A DNA stretch of 64,000 bases from Lactobacillus sp. CBA3605 (GTDB lineage Bacteria; Bacillota; Bacilli; Lactobacillales; Lactobacillaceae), in assembly GCF_002970915.1 (NCBI RefSeq), contig NZ_CP027190.1, positions 1,302,001 to 1,366,000 of the forward strand, given 5' to 3'. Shown here in pieces: positions 30,325 to 43,693 of the stretch. The translations under genes and the position numbers were made by a program. The notes beneath the pieces were generated by a model. The model was not told where the DNA came from, made no database searches, and was given only the letters and a program-made list of their open reading frames with translations. Position 1 is the stretch's first letter. Each line of letters starts with the position of its first letter.

Positions 30325-31083
30325 TTAGCTTAACTTCAAATCTGTTAACGTTGGCCGTAACCGGTCCAAGGCAATCTGCCCAGGAGCTGAGGCGGCACCA
30401 ACTGTCGCAAAGGATAAACAAGAACCAAAGACTTCTCCCGCTAGGCGTGATACTTTACCAAGATCACCCATGGACATGGTAATCACTGGTTGAGTCAGAC
30501 TTTGATGCGCTTCGTTAGTCGCTGCTAGTAAGGTTAACACATCATTTGATGTTTGTGGCATGACCGCCATCTTCGCAATGTCTGCGCCAAAAGCCACCAT
30601 ACTGGTCAGCCGTTCCACAATATCAGCTTGCGCTGGCGTCTTGTCAAAATCGTGATTACTCATAATAACGACAACCTTTTGCGCATGTGCTTGGTCAACT
30701 AATTGTTTCACATCAGCTTCATCATGATACCGTTCAATATCTAGCGCATCCGTAAAATGACCCGCTAATACCGTCGCATTAACTTTGAAGTAAGCGACAT
30801 CGCTTAACGCCAATTCGCCACCTTCGCCTTGCGTTCTAAACGTGGTTAACAGGGCTAAATCGCCTAACGCCTGACGTAACTGTTGACCCATTTGTGTTAA
30901 TTGGTCTGGTTGCGTAACACCTTCATAAAAATCAATGCGCCATTCAACTAAATCTGGCTGGGCCGCTTTAATCGCTGGCACGGCCGCAAGAATTTCAGCC
31001 GTGGTTTTACCCGTAATTGGGACCGCAATTTTAGGCCGGCCAGCACCTAAGGTTAAGTGCCGTAATTTAACGATTTTTTGCAT
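30325..31083 (-). CDS. aroD: Type I 3-dehydroquinate dehydratase
   Basis: 252-residue class I dehydroquinase. It interconverts 3-dehydroquinate and 3-dehydroshikimate through a Schiff base. Family features are the early EWRIDFYEG, the catalytic His in MSNHDFDKTP and the Schiff-base Lys in IAKMAVMPQTSND. The ATG at 31083 lies 17 bases inside the end of the upstream MFS gene, with AAAGGAG 12 nt before it, a slightly long spacing. No other shikimate-synthesis gene such as aroA, aroB or aroC is near, and the neighbours are a transporter, a YdiB-like dehydrogenase and a reductase. The role is therefore likely catabolic or respiratory use of quinate rather than aromatic amino acid synthesis. Confidence 0.93.
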   Translation of the reverse strand: MQKIVKLRHLTLGAGRPKIAVPITGKTTAEILAAVPAIKAAQPDLVEWRIDFYEGVTQPDQLTQMGQQLRQALGDLALLTTFRTQGEGGELALSDVAYFKVNATVLAGHFTDALDIERYHDEADVKQLVDQAHAQKVVVIMSNHDFDKTPAQADIVERLTSMVAFGADIAKMAVMPQTSNDVLTLLAATNEAHQSLTQPVITMSMGDLGKVSRLAGEVFGSCLSFATVGAASAPGQIALDRLRPTLTDLKLS

Positions 31084-32299
31084 GATTGAGACTGGCTCCT
31101 TTCTGAGTGGGTTTGCCAAATAAATGATAATAACGAATCGTTATTAAGACCGCTAAGATAAAACCAATCAGCGCAATAATAACATCAAACAAAAAGATAT
31201 TAGCTAAACTATCAGCCATCATTCCAGTAACTAGCGGAATTGTAAAGGAAGCAATTGAACCAGCCGTATAAAAGGCTCCGGTAATTGTTCCCTTACCTTG
31301 TGGGAAGAAGGTCGACATAACCGTTAATCCTAATTGCATGACCCCACCGGCAGCTGAGAAACCAATGACAAATGACATAATTGAACACATCATCGCCGTT
31401 GGGAATAAGTACATCAATAAAAGGGATAAAAATGACATTAACGTATAAATACCTAAAAATTGAATTTCTTTCACGGCGCGTTTGGCCAAAGCCGCGGTTA
31501 CTAAGACACACACAATTGAGCCGATACTATAGTAACTAATTAATGCCCGTGACCCAGTGTCACCCATGCCAGCAACATGCGTCCCATACTGACTTAACCA
31601 TTGGCTAACAAGATAAAAAGTGGCTTGTGAGACATAACCATAGAGGATAAACAAGGTGCCATCAAACCATAAACTACCTTTAGGTTTAGCAGCTGTTTCA
31701 GCTTTAGTGGCAGTAGTCGTCGCGGTACTAGCCTGATTGGCAACTGGAAATTTTCCAGAAACTAATAAGAAAATCAAGTTAATGACTAAGACAACGATAC
31801 ACAGAATAAATGACCAACCATACCAATACTTACCAGCAACTAAAAAGCTAACCAATAAGGGTAATCCAAATTGTCCAACTGAGATGAATGCTTTAATAAT
31901 GACATTTGCGGTTCCTTTAGCATTCGGAAACATCTCCATTAAAGCGGGATAAGTCCCAGAATCTAAGAACGAGTTAGCGATCCCTGCTAGAATCCCAAAA
32001 ATATATGCGATTGAGATTGACGGACTCATTAAGATCCCCACAAAGAACAGCAAATAGGTAATGACCCCTAAAACAACGAATGGCTTACGACCAAATTTAT
32101 CTGATAAAAATCCTGAAACCAATAAGACAATTAAGCGACCAATTCCTAATGAAGAAATGACGACCGCGACACCGCCCGTATTGGTATGCCACTGTCCAGC
32201 CAATGAATCCATGTTTTGGGCTAAAATAATGACCCCAATCCCATGAATAAAGTAGTTTAGGTATAGGCTAATTGCGGTTGGCATATACTTATTTTTCAT
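31067..32299 (-). CDS. MFS transporter, probable quinate/shikimate permease
   Basis: 410-residue major facilitator protein with 12 predicted membrane segments. The loop 2-3 motif DKFGRKPF is visible near residue 65, and a hydrophilic loop rich in Ala/Thr lies mid-protein. It sits between the YdiB-like dehydrogenase gene and aroD; I recall that E. coli has the similar neighbourhood ydiM-ydiN (MFS)-ydiB-aroD. Import of quinate or shikimate is the natural role by context. The ATG at 32299 follows AGGAGG. The 3' end overlaps aroD by 17 bases. A close paralogue lies at 34329. Confidence 0.87.
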   Translation of the reverse strand: MKNKYMPTAISLYLNYFIHGIGVIILAQNMDSLAGQWHTNTGGVAVVISSLGIGRLIVLLVSGFLSDKFGRKPFVVLGVITYLLFFVGILMSPSISIAYIFGILAGIANSFLDSGTYPALMEMFPNAKGTANVIIKAFISVGQFGLPLLVSFLVAGKYWYGWSFILCIVVLVINLIFLLVSGKFPVANQASTATTTATKAETAAKPKGSLWFDGTLFILYGYVSQATFYLVSQWLSQYGTHVAGMGDTGSRALISYYSIGSIVCVLVTAALAKRAVKEIQFLGIYTLMSFLSLLLMYLFPTAMMCSIMSFVIGFSAAGGVMQLGLTVMSTFFPQGKGTITGAFYTAGSIASFTIPLVTGMMADSLANIFLFDVIIALIGFILAVLITIRYYHLFGKPTQKGASLNHAKNR

Positions 32300-32321
32300 A
32301 ATATCCTCCTAAGCGCAACTT

Positions 32322-33212
32322 TTACTTATGGTCAACAGCATCTTCATCAAATAAAATATGGCGAATATAATCAACTGGCATTTCTTTACCCGTCCATAAT
32401 TTAAAGGCTGCGGCGCCTTGTTCAAGCATCATACCTAAACCGTTAAAGACATGTTCAACCCCAGCTGCTTGGGCAACTTTCATGAGTTTAGTTGTCCGTG
32501 GCGCATAAACTGTATCAAAGACAATCAAGTCCTTACGCAACCAACTTGGATCATCAATTAGTGTCTTATCTTCCAAAGGCTTCATCCCAACCCCAGTTGA
32601 ATCGGTATAAATATCAGAACTTTGAATTTCTTGTTTGAAATCAGCCCGATTTTCAAGTTCATGTAAGGTTGCTTTGCAATCGGTCCGTTCATTAATTAAC
32701 TTAACATTACGTTCTGCATTTTCCCAAGAAGCATCATGCATATTAAAGATCGACATTTCTTTAACACCATCTAAAGCTGCTTGAACAGCAATTGCGGTAC
32801 CAGCACCACCGGCCCCAGCTAAAGTCATCTTTTGACCACGAATATCAATACCTTCATCTGCCAAAGACTTCATAAAACCAATGCCATCAGTTGTATATCC
32901 AGTTAACACGCCATTATCATTGACAACTGTATTAACTGCCCCAACCATTTCAGCGGCAGGATCTAATTTATCTAACAATGGAATAACTTTTTGTTTATTA
33001 GGCATTGAAATATTAGACCCACGCATATCTAAAGTTCTAATTGATTGAATCGCACTTGGTAACGTCTCATTTGTCACTTCAAATGCTAAGTAAGCATAAT
33101 TCAAGCCTAGTTTAGCAAAAGCATTGTTATGCATCGTTGGTGACATTGAATGTCTAATTGGATAAGCCATCAAGCCGATTAATAATGTATGTCCGTCAAT
33201 TCGTTCTGTCAT
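32322..33212 (-). CDS. Quinate/shikimate dehydrogenase (YdiB/AroE family)
   Basis: 296-residue NAD(P)-dependent dehydrogenase. Substrate residues are Ser22/Ser24 (RHSMSP), catalytic Lys73 (SMPNKQ) and Asp109 (YTTDG). The dinucleotide loop is GAGGAGTAI. The protein ends with GMMLEQGAAAFKLWTGKEMP. The phrases LIGLMAYPIRHS, SMPNKQ and GVGMKPLE match, from memory, E. coli YdiB, which acts on both quinate and shikimate, better than biosynthetic AroE. The expected reactions are quinate to 3-dehydroquinate and 3-dehydroshikimate to shikimate. It is the first gene of a five-gene operon divergent from a LysR regulator, and has AGGAG 8 nt before the ATG. Confidence 0.92.
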   Translation of the reverse strand: MTERIDGHTLLIGLMAYPIRHSMSPTMHNNAFAKLGLNYAYLAFEVTNETLPSAIQSIRTLDMRGSNISMPNKQKVIPLLDKLDPAAEMVGAVNTVVNDNGVLTGYTTDGIGFMKSLADEGIDIRGQKMTLAGAGGAGTAIAVQAALDGVKEMSIFNMHDASWENAERNVKLINERTDCKATLHELENRADFKQEIQSSDIYTDSTGVGMKPLEDKTLIDDPSWLRKDLIVFDTVYAPRTTKLMKVAQAAGVEHVFNGLGMMLEQGAAAFKLWTGKEMPVDYIRHILFDEDAVDHK

Positions 33213-33353
33213 AATAATTCACTCCTAAATATAATTTATAATATTTTGTTACTCAATTCACTTGTCATCTTAGCAGATTGATCTATTATATTAAATAGGG
33301 CTACATTAATAAATCAATAGAAATAATCTATGATTGAAAGGGGTACCATTTTC
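33213..33353. promoter_or_regulatory. Divergent LysR-controlled promoter region
   Basis: A 141-base AT-rich gap between the quinate operon and the LysR gene. It contains the dyad CTATTATATTAAATAG (33283-33298) and several ATTGAT/ATCAAT half sites in opposite orientation (about 33277 to 33345). These are typical of LysR binding regions, though no single T-N11-A box stands out. Confidence 0.45.
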
Positions 33354-34283
33354 ATGAATTTACGTCACTTAATTTTTTTCAAAGAATTAGCACGAACACA
33401 ACATATGTCGCAAGCGGCTGACAGCCTTGGTATCTCGCAACCCTCGCTAAGCTATGCCATTAAAAAGTTAGAAAAAGAATTAGGCGTGCCACTTTTTGAA
33501 CCTGATGGTCGTAATATTAAGCTAACTCCGATTGGCGAGGTCTATCTAAAATACATCACTGCCAGCTTAAATGATTTATCACAAGGCAATGAATTGGTTC
33601 ACCAATTGATGAATCCAGACACTGGTCATGTTAATTTGGGCTTTACTTACACCCTAGGTCAACAACTCGTCCCAGAGCTACTCACTAACTTTCAAGCCGA
33701 TTCTCAAAATAAAGCCATTAACTTTGAACTTGGTCAAAATAACTCCAACGAATTATTACAAGACCTAGCCACTGAAAAATACGATTTAATTTTGGCTTCT
33801 AATATCGAAAAATTTGGTGAACAAGTCGCTGATAACCTATTTGATTTTATACCACTAGTGCAACAAGAAATTGTGGCTGCCATTCCTAGTCAGCATCCTT
33901 TAGCAATAAAAGAGACCTTACAGGTCGCCGATTTAGCTCCTTATCCAATGATTCTTTTCTCTAAGAATAGTGGGCTCCGACCCTTAATCGATCAAATCTT
34001 AGCACAGGCTAAAGTAACCCCTAAGGTTGCTTATGAAGTCGAAGAAGACCATACGATGGCTGGCTTTGTTCAACACAATTTAGGTGTCGCCTTGATGCCT
34101 TATTTACCATTGCTCAATCAAACCAATGTTCATTTAAAGCACCTTAAGGATCAGCCTTTACAACACCAAATATATTTAATTGTAAAACAAAATCACTTTA
34201 TCACGCCCTCTGTTCATCGTTTTCAAGAATTTATTCGTAGCTATTGCTGGCAACATTATACGAATCAAGATCGCTTAATTTAG
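33354..34283 (+). CDS. LysR-family regulator of the quinate/shikimate operon
   Basis: 309-residue LysR-type activator. The winged helix-turn-helix occupies the first 60 residues (MNLRHLIFFKELARTQHMSQ, then AADSLGISQPSLSYAIKKLE). A two-lobed effector domain follows (VNLGFTYTLGQQLVPELL and DLILAS are recognisable). The ATG at 33354 is preferred, preceded by GAAAGGGG; an ATG eight codons upstream lies before that ribosome site. It is divergent from the YdiB-like dehydrogenase gene, the usual layout for a LysR regulator and its target. The likely inducer is a pathway compound such as shikimate or quinate. Confidence 0.9.
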   Translation: MNLRHLIFFKELARTQHMSQAADSLGISQPSLSYAIKKLEKELGVPLFEPDGRNIKLTPIGEVYLKYITASLNDLSQGNELVHQLMNPDTGHVNLGFTYTLGQQLVPELLTNFQADSQNKAINFELGQNNSNELLQDLATEKYDLILASNIEKFGEQVADNLFDFIPLVQQEIVAAIPSQHPLAIKETLQVADLAPYPMILFSKNSGLRPLIDQILAQAKVTPKVAYEVEEDHTMAGFVQHNLGVALMPYLPLLNQTNVHLKHLKDQPLQHQIYLIVKQNHFITPSVHRFQEFIRSYCWQHYTNQDRLI

Positions 34284-34309
34284 GACCTAACGTAGAGAAT
34301 TGGTCAAAA

Positions 34310-34351
34310 AAACAGCTGCTACAAGAATTCAAATTCTTGTAGCGGCTGTTT
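34310..34351. terminator. Bidirectional terminator overlapping the MFS gene 3' end
   Basis: A 20-bp stem with one G-T pair (34310-34329 with 34332-34351) and a 2-nt loop. On the minus strand a T7 run follows. The last six MFS sense codons form one arm and its TGA stop spans the arm-loop junction. It carries the GCTNCAAGAATT core seen at 620 and 7920. Confidence 0.85.
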
Positions 34352-35531
34352 GGGGACGATATAAACTTAAAACGATGAGACTGCAGATAACCCCAACAAT
34401 CGCAATCCCAACATCAAACCACATAATATTTCGAATACTGACGCGCGAAATCCAAGCAGTAAACACTGGAATCGTAAATGAAGCTAACCCACTAGCCGTA
34501 TAGTAAATACCGGTAATGCGGCCCTTAGCCCGTGGGAAGACATCACTCATAATAGTTAGTCCCAATTGCATCACGCCACCAGCTGCTGAACAACCAATGA
34601 TAAACGAACAAATCAGGGCAACACTCATCGTTGGTACCAAAGTTAAAACAACTAGCGCCAATAGCGAGATTAAAGTATTAACTAGCATTAGCCACACAGC
34701 CTTAATTACTCGTTCAACTAAAATAGCAGTCACAATTACGCCAAGGATCGAGCCAATACTATAGATACTAACCAACATCCGCGCATGCACCAGATTAAGC
34801 TTAACCACTTCGCTACCATATTTAGTTAACCATTGACTCACCAAGTAAAAAGTCGCCATCGAGACATAGCCAAAAACAGTTAAAACAATCCCTAATATTA
34901 ACTGTCGTGGCTTTAGCCTGTTTGATTTTGGCACCACTTTTGTCACAGCCGTTTTAGTCGCAACTGTGGATAGTTCTGGGAATTGACGAGGACGTAAAAA
35001 AATAAAATTAACCACTAGCAAGCCAACGCATAGTAAAAATGACCATCCATACCATAAAGTTAAATGATCCAGCCCTGCCACAATGATTGGTAATAATAAC
35101 TCACCAATCGATGCAAACGCCTTGATCATTATATTGGCAGTCGCTTGTCGCTTCGGATATAGTTCCATTAATGCCGGATAAGTGCCCGAATCTAAAAAGG
35201 AATTTGCCATCCCCGCTAAAATGCCAAAACCATACGCCACTAGAATATTCTTCGATAGGATAATGCCAATAAAAAACAGCGTATACGTTAAAACACCAAT
35301 TTGCACAAAGAACTTGCGCCCAATGCGATCTGAAAAAGTGCCGGCAATATACAACACTAGCAAGCGGCCAATACCTAACGATGAAATAACCAATGAAACG
35401 CCGGCATCATCAACGTGCCACTGCTGCCCTAGAACAGTCATGTTCTGAGCTAAAATAACAATGGCCATCCCATGGACAAGATAGTTGAGGTATAAGCAAA
35501 TCGTCGTTCGAGTCCGTTCTATCTGAGTCAT
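34329..35531 (-). CDS. MFS transporter, paralogue of the quinate-operon permease
   Basis: 400-residue major facilitator protein with 12 membrane segments, closely similar along its whole length to the protein at 31067. Both share LYLNYxxHG, VVISSLGIGRL and GILAGMANSFLDSGTYPALME-type stretches. The loop 2-3 motif here is DRIGRKFF. It converges with the LysR gene and is separated from the operon by it, so it may move a related compound such as shikimate, dihydroshikimate or another cyclic acid, or act as exporter or antiporter. The ribosome site (AGGTGA) is weak. Its final codons lie within a terminator stem. Confidence 0.83.
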   Translation of the reverse strand: MTQIERTRTTICLYLNYLVHGMAIVILAQNMTVLGQQWHVDDAGVSLVISSLGIGRLLVLYIAGTFSDRIGRKFFVQIGVLTYTLFFIGIILSKNILVAYGFGILAGMANSFLDSGTYPALMELYPKRQATANIMIKAFASIGELLLPIIVAGLDHLTLWYGWSFLLCVGLLVVNFIFLRPRQFPELSTVATKTAVTKVVPKSNRLKPRQLILGIVLTVFGYVSMATFYLVSQWLTKYGSEVVKLNLVHARMLVSIYSIGSILGVIVTAILVERVIKAVWLMLVNTLISLLALVVLTLVPTMSVALICSFIIGCSAAGGVMQLGLTIMSDVFPRAKGRITGIYYTASGLASFTIPVFTAWISRVSIRNIMWFDVGIAIVGVICSLIVLSLYRPQTAATRI

Positions 35532-35654
35532 CCGTCTTCACCTGTGCTTTGCTTAAATTTGAATTGAGTAACAAAGCACTTTGCTCACCTGTTAACACAA
35601 TCATTAAAAGGTAAAAACCTGGGTTTGTCAAGGCAACCTGCTGCCAAAATAAAA

Positions 35655-35718
35655 TAGTACTAGCTTTCAACGACCCCCAGCCGTCTTCACAACTGGCTGA
35701 GCCCGGTAACTAGTACTA
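35655..35718 (-). terminator. Branched hairpin downstream of the beta-glucoside operon
   Basis: The outer stem TAGTACTAG (35655-35663) pairs with CTAGTACTA (35710-35718) and encloses an inner CAGCC/GGCTG hairpin. On the minus strand TTTTATTTT follows. It probably terminates the upstream GH1 operon and lies before the MFS start. Confidence 0.5.
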
Positions 35719-35733
35719 CTTCAATCGCTATAA

Positions 35734-37239
<1,506 letters not shown>

Positions 37240-37319
37240 TTATGCTTTAGAACTAAATGTTAGCCCTTACATTCAGTATACGAACTTTGTAGTTGAATTT
37301 CAAACGATTTTGAAAGCGA

Positions 37320-38804
<1,485 letters not shown>

Positions 38805-38814
38805 TCATTAACGA

Positions 38815-40947
<2,133 letters not shown>

Positions 40948-40962
40948 CTACTTAATCTTCGG

Positions 40963-41811
40963 TTATTCAGTTTTCTGTCGATGCGTTACCCGCCAGATAT
41001 GTAACGTTAAATAGACTTGGTCATCTGGTGATAACGTCCAATTTGTCTTACTCTGTAAAAAATCATCAATCCGCTCGACTGTTTGATACGCCTTGGGATA
41101 TTTAACCATCATTAGCTGGAGCAATGATTGATCTAAATCACTGCCCGTTGAAAGTGTGTGACTAGCACGTTGAACCATTAATGATCGTAAATGCGCCACA
41201 AACCGATTATAATTGAATGACTCAGAATCAAGTGTAATACCATATTGATACTGAACAATGTCGATAATCCCACTAATGAGTTTCGTAATTTTAATGGTTT
41301 CCTGTAACTTAGAACCATCCGAAGCCGCATTGACAAAGTGATACGTCATAAATACGACTTCACTCTTAGGTAATGCCACCTGCGCACAATCTTTAATTAG
41401 TGCGACCGCTTGTTGTGCCGCTTGATACTCCTTATTAAAGAGCCGCTGGACCTCCCACCGAACAGTACCATTATCAACATCAATACCATCATTAGCACGT
41501 TTAATCGCAAAATCAATGTGATCTGCTAAAACGAAATACTGGTAATCGCTAAAACTCAATCCTAAAATTGGTTCAACCAAATGAATCACCTTAGCTGTAA
41601 TCGATAGTGCTTGCGGCCGCAAGTCCTTAAAACTATCCACATCTAAGTTGCCCGTCATGGTAGCAATAAATCGTCGATCAATTTTAGTTTCATCAATCAG
41701 GTCATCATGATGTTTACCAAAACCCACGCCATTACCAATGACTACCCATTCAACACCATCTGCATCCTCGACCAGGGCCGCATTATTATTAAAGTTTCTG
41801 ATGAATTTCAT
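40963..41811 (-). CDS. BglG/LicT-family transcriptional antiterminator
   Basis: 282-residue antiterminator. Residues 1-55 form the RNA-binding CAT domain (MKFIRNFNNNAALVEDADG and WVVIGNGVGFGK). Two PTS regulation domains follow with conserved His residues (LADHIDFAIKR in PRD1 and VAHLRSLMVQRA in PRD2). When the sugar is present the dephosphorylated PRD1 lets the dimer bind RAT RNA and prevents termination. RAT/terminator pairs lie both before this gene (41833-41925) and before bglP, so it controls itself and the operon. It is the first gene of the beta-glucoside operon. Confidence 0.92.
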   Translation of the reverse strand: MKFIRNFNNNAALVEDADGVEWVVIGNGVGFGKHHDDLIDETKIDRRFIATMTGNLDVDSFKDLRPQALSITAKVIHLVEPILGLSFSDYQYFVLADHIDFAIKRANDGIDVDNGTVRWEVQRLFNKEYQAAQQAVALIKDCAQVALPKSEVVFMTYHFVNAASDGSKLQETIKITKLISGIIDIVQYQYGITLDSESFNYNRFVAHLRSLMVQRASHTLSTGSDLDQSLLQLMMVKYPKAYQTVERIDDFLQSKTNWTLSPDDQVYLTLHIWRVTHRQKTE

Positions 41812-41832
41812 ATCTGCGCCTCCCGGATTAAA

Positions 41833-41925
41833 TAAAAAGCCTACTTTAAAAGTAGTCCAATTCCCGCTAATGAAGAATTGATATACTAATATAGTAGGCT
41901 CATGCCTGATCGAGTCAGTAACACG
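41833..41925 (-). promoter_or_regulatory. RAT antiterminator site and terminator before bglG-type gene
   Basis: On the minus strand, GTGTTACTGACTCGATCAGG and CATGAGCC form a RAT-like element (41897-41925). It overlaps a hairpin AGCCTACT...AGTAGGCTTTTTATTT with inner arms CAATTC/GAATTG. It is parallel to the element before bglP. Confidence 0.83.
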
Positions 41926-41941
41926 CTTTATTTATGGATTA

Positions 41942-41970
41942 ATAGTAGCAAGGATTGTAAGCGTTGTCAA
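41942..41970 (-). promoter_or_regulatory. Beta-glucoside operon promoter with cre
   Basis: Minus-strand TTGACA (41970-41965) and TACTAT (41947-41942), 17 nt apart. The plus strand reads TGTAAGCGTTGTCA (41956-41969), a full match to the cre consensus, sitting on the -35 and spacer. CcpA repression is therefore likely. Confidence 0.7.
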
Positions 41971-42006
41971 TGGCGTTTGTTAATTTAATTAAAATTGTTT
42001 TTTTAC

Positions 42007-42077
42007 AGGTATACCAATTCATTAAATGTGTAGACAGATCAACGATGAAAATTTATTTATCAATTTATCATTATAAT
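42007..42077 (+). promoter_or_regulatory. HAD gene upstream region with palindrome half site
   Basis: GGTATACCAATT (42008-42019) resembles GntR-type sites and the palindrome at 48592. TATAAT (42072-42077) is a likely -10 for the HAD gene; no good -35 is seen. Confidence 0.35.
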
Positions 42078-42129
42078 CGTGATAAACTATAAAGAAGATA
42101 CTTACAATTTGAAAGGAACCAACTTTTTA

Positions 42130-42747
42130 ATGACATATAAAACTATTCTATTCGATGTTGATAATACCTTAATTGATTCAGCTTCCATTGCTGCAACTGT
42201 CTTCCATGATGTTATTGCGACCTATGGTATCAATATTCCTGTACAACAGCTCCGAGATTTGGTCGGTTTACCCACTGATAAAATTCTGAAACAATTACAA
42301 ATCGAACCAGTCGCTGAAATTGCAGCCAACTATGTTAAAGCAATTAGTGCTTACAAAGATGATTTACAATTCTTTGATGGTATTCGAGATACTTGGGAAC
42401 ACCTGAATAACAATGGTATTAACACTGGAATCGTGACCTCAAGAACCATGCCCGAAGTTAAGAGTGACCTAGCTAATTTTCCAGAAATCACTAATTCTAA
42501 AATCATCGTAACTGCTGATAAAACTAGTGAACATAAGCCAAGTGGGGCACCACTGGAATTTGCTATAAAACAAAACAACTTAGTTAAAAATGAAACTATT
42601 TATGTTGGCGATACTATCTATGACATGCAGGCAGCTTTTGACGCTAAAATCGACTTTGCTAGCGCTTCTTGGGGAGCCCTACCTAGTGTTGATTTTTCTG
42701 AAGCAACTTATCAGTTGAAACAACCCTATGAACTGTTGAGCTTGTAA
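42130..42747 (+). CDS. HAD-superfamily hydrolase, phosphoglycolate phosphatase-like
   Basis: 205-residue HAD phosphatase. Motif I is DVDNTL near the N-terminus, a helical cap follows, motif II is VTSRT, the Lys of motif III is in EHKPSG, and motif IV is VGDTIYD. It is a cytosolic sugar-phosphate or phosphoglycolate-type phosphatase; the substrate cannot be told. It is divergent from the beta-glucoside operon, which might hint at removing toxic phospho-sugars, but this is weak. The ATG at 42130 lies after GAAAGGA; 17 upstream in-frame codons are not used. It ends before a long hairpin. Confidence 0.85.
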   Translation: MTYKTILFDVDNTLIDSASIAATVFHDVIATYGINIPVQQLRDLVGLPTDKILKQLQIEPVAEIAANYVKAISAYKDDLQFFDGIRDTWEHLNNNGINTGIVTSRTMPEVKSDLANFPEITNSKIIVTADKTSEHKPSGAPLEFAIKQNNLVKNETIYVGDTIYDMQAAFDAKIDFASASWGALPSVDFSEATYQLKQPYELLSL

Positions 42748-42814
42748 TGATGGTTCTTTTCGATGGGTGTTGATAAGTTTTTTAAGCGTTAGGGTTATAA
42801 CCCTGATTTAAAAG

Positions 42815-42863
42815 AAAAGTTGATAAAAAATTCTCGTTTTTTGAGAATTTTTTATCAACTTTT
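42815..42863. terminator. Terminator after HAD gene
   Basis: A perfect 21-bp A/T-rich stem (42815-42835 with 42843-42863), with T-runs both ways. Confidence 0.75.
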
Positions 42864-43287
42864 CACTTTCTTCTTAGTAATACCTTGATCAATTTTGAAA
42901 TATTATTGGTCATCAATGCTATTCCAACTTCATGCTAAGGCGTTGTTGCCGGTTCTTAATGAACTGGATCTTCAAAATACTCAGTAACCCGATAGACCTT
43001 GTCTAGTTCAAGTATAGTTGCATAGAAGTGCAATTATCGTCTGCATATCCGTAGAAATGACTTCAGCTAAACCGTTAATTATTCAAACGATATATTTTAG
43101 GAGTAGATCAGTCAAGTTCTAGTTTTAAAGTTGTTTAATTACCGGTATAATGCATTTGCAAGGAAAGTATCTTTATTTCTTTTTGTTTTATCGAAATAAG
43201 AATACCAGAGAACCTTCTCTGCTCTTTTTATAGAATAATTAAAATTCTTATCCCAAACCCTAGTTTAATTTCCTGTAATTTATCACC
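42864..43287 (-). other. Non-coding gap with possible decayed ORF remnant
   Basis: Over 400 bases hold no intact gene between the HAD gene terminator and srlB. On the minus strand, between about 43080 and 42868, scattered short peptides in two frames (LAEVISTDMQ, ILELDKVYRVTEYFEDPV, EVGIALMTNNISKLIKVLL) are broken by stops. The last vaguely resembles a transposase C-terminus. Identification is not secure. Nothing else was recognised. Confidence 0.25.
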
Positions 43288-43668
43288 TTAGCTAGTAGCA
43301 CCCAAAATTTCAATTCTACTTCCAACTTTAAAATTCGGATACTCACCTTTAGTAACATATAACGTACCTGGAAGCTTAGCCCTCGTAGCACCCGTAAAAC
43401 TGATGGCCATATGACCAAGCCGTCCCAAATTAGCTTGTACTTCAGTCCCGACTGAAGTAATTATATACTTCTGTTCGTCAATCTTCAGCATCATTCCAGA
43501 AATAATTTGTTCTTTAATGGGTTCTATCTTAATAATGAAACATGACGGTCGTAATGCCGCTGGTGCTTCATCACCAAATAATATTGCCATGTCGATCATC
43601 TTAAAATCCACCGTTTCAGCACCAATCTCTACTACTTTTGTTGAGAAAAATTTTTTTTGCTTTTTCAT
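43288..43668 (-). CDS. srlB: PTS glucitol/sorbitol-specific IIA component
   Basis: 126-residue IIA of the glucitol family (GutB/SrlB), carrying phosphate from HPr to the IIB domain of SrlE. Family stretches include LFGDEAPAALRPSCF with the usual ordering and a C-terminal half beginning GTEVQANLGRLGHMAI; the length is normal. It is the last gene of the sorbitol operon, 25 nt after srlE. No strong terminator was seen right after it; the next hairpin is at 42815. Confidence 0.9.
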   Translation of the reverse strand: MKKQKKFFSTKVVEIGAETVDFKMIDMAILFGDEAPAALRPSCFIIKIEPIKEQIISGMMLKIDEQKYIITSVGTEVQANLGRLGHMAISFTGATRAKLPGTLYVTKGEYPNFKVGSRIEILGATS

Positions 43669-43693
43669 CGTTTAAACCACCTTCACAAACAAC

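Noticed and set aside
35410..35670. 86-codon minus-strand frame before the second MFS gene
   Set aside because: It overlaps the MFS N-terminus in another frame and includes the branched hairpin.
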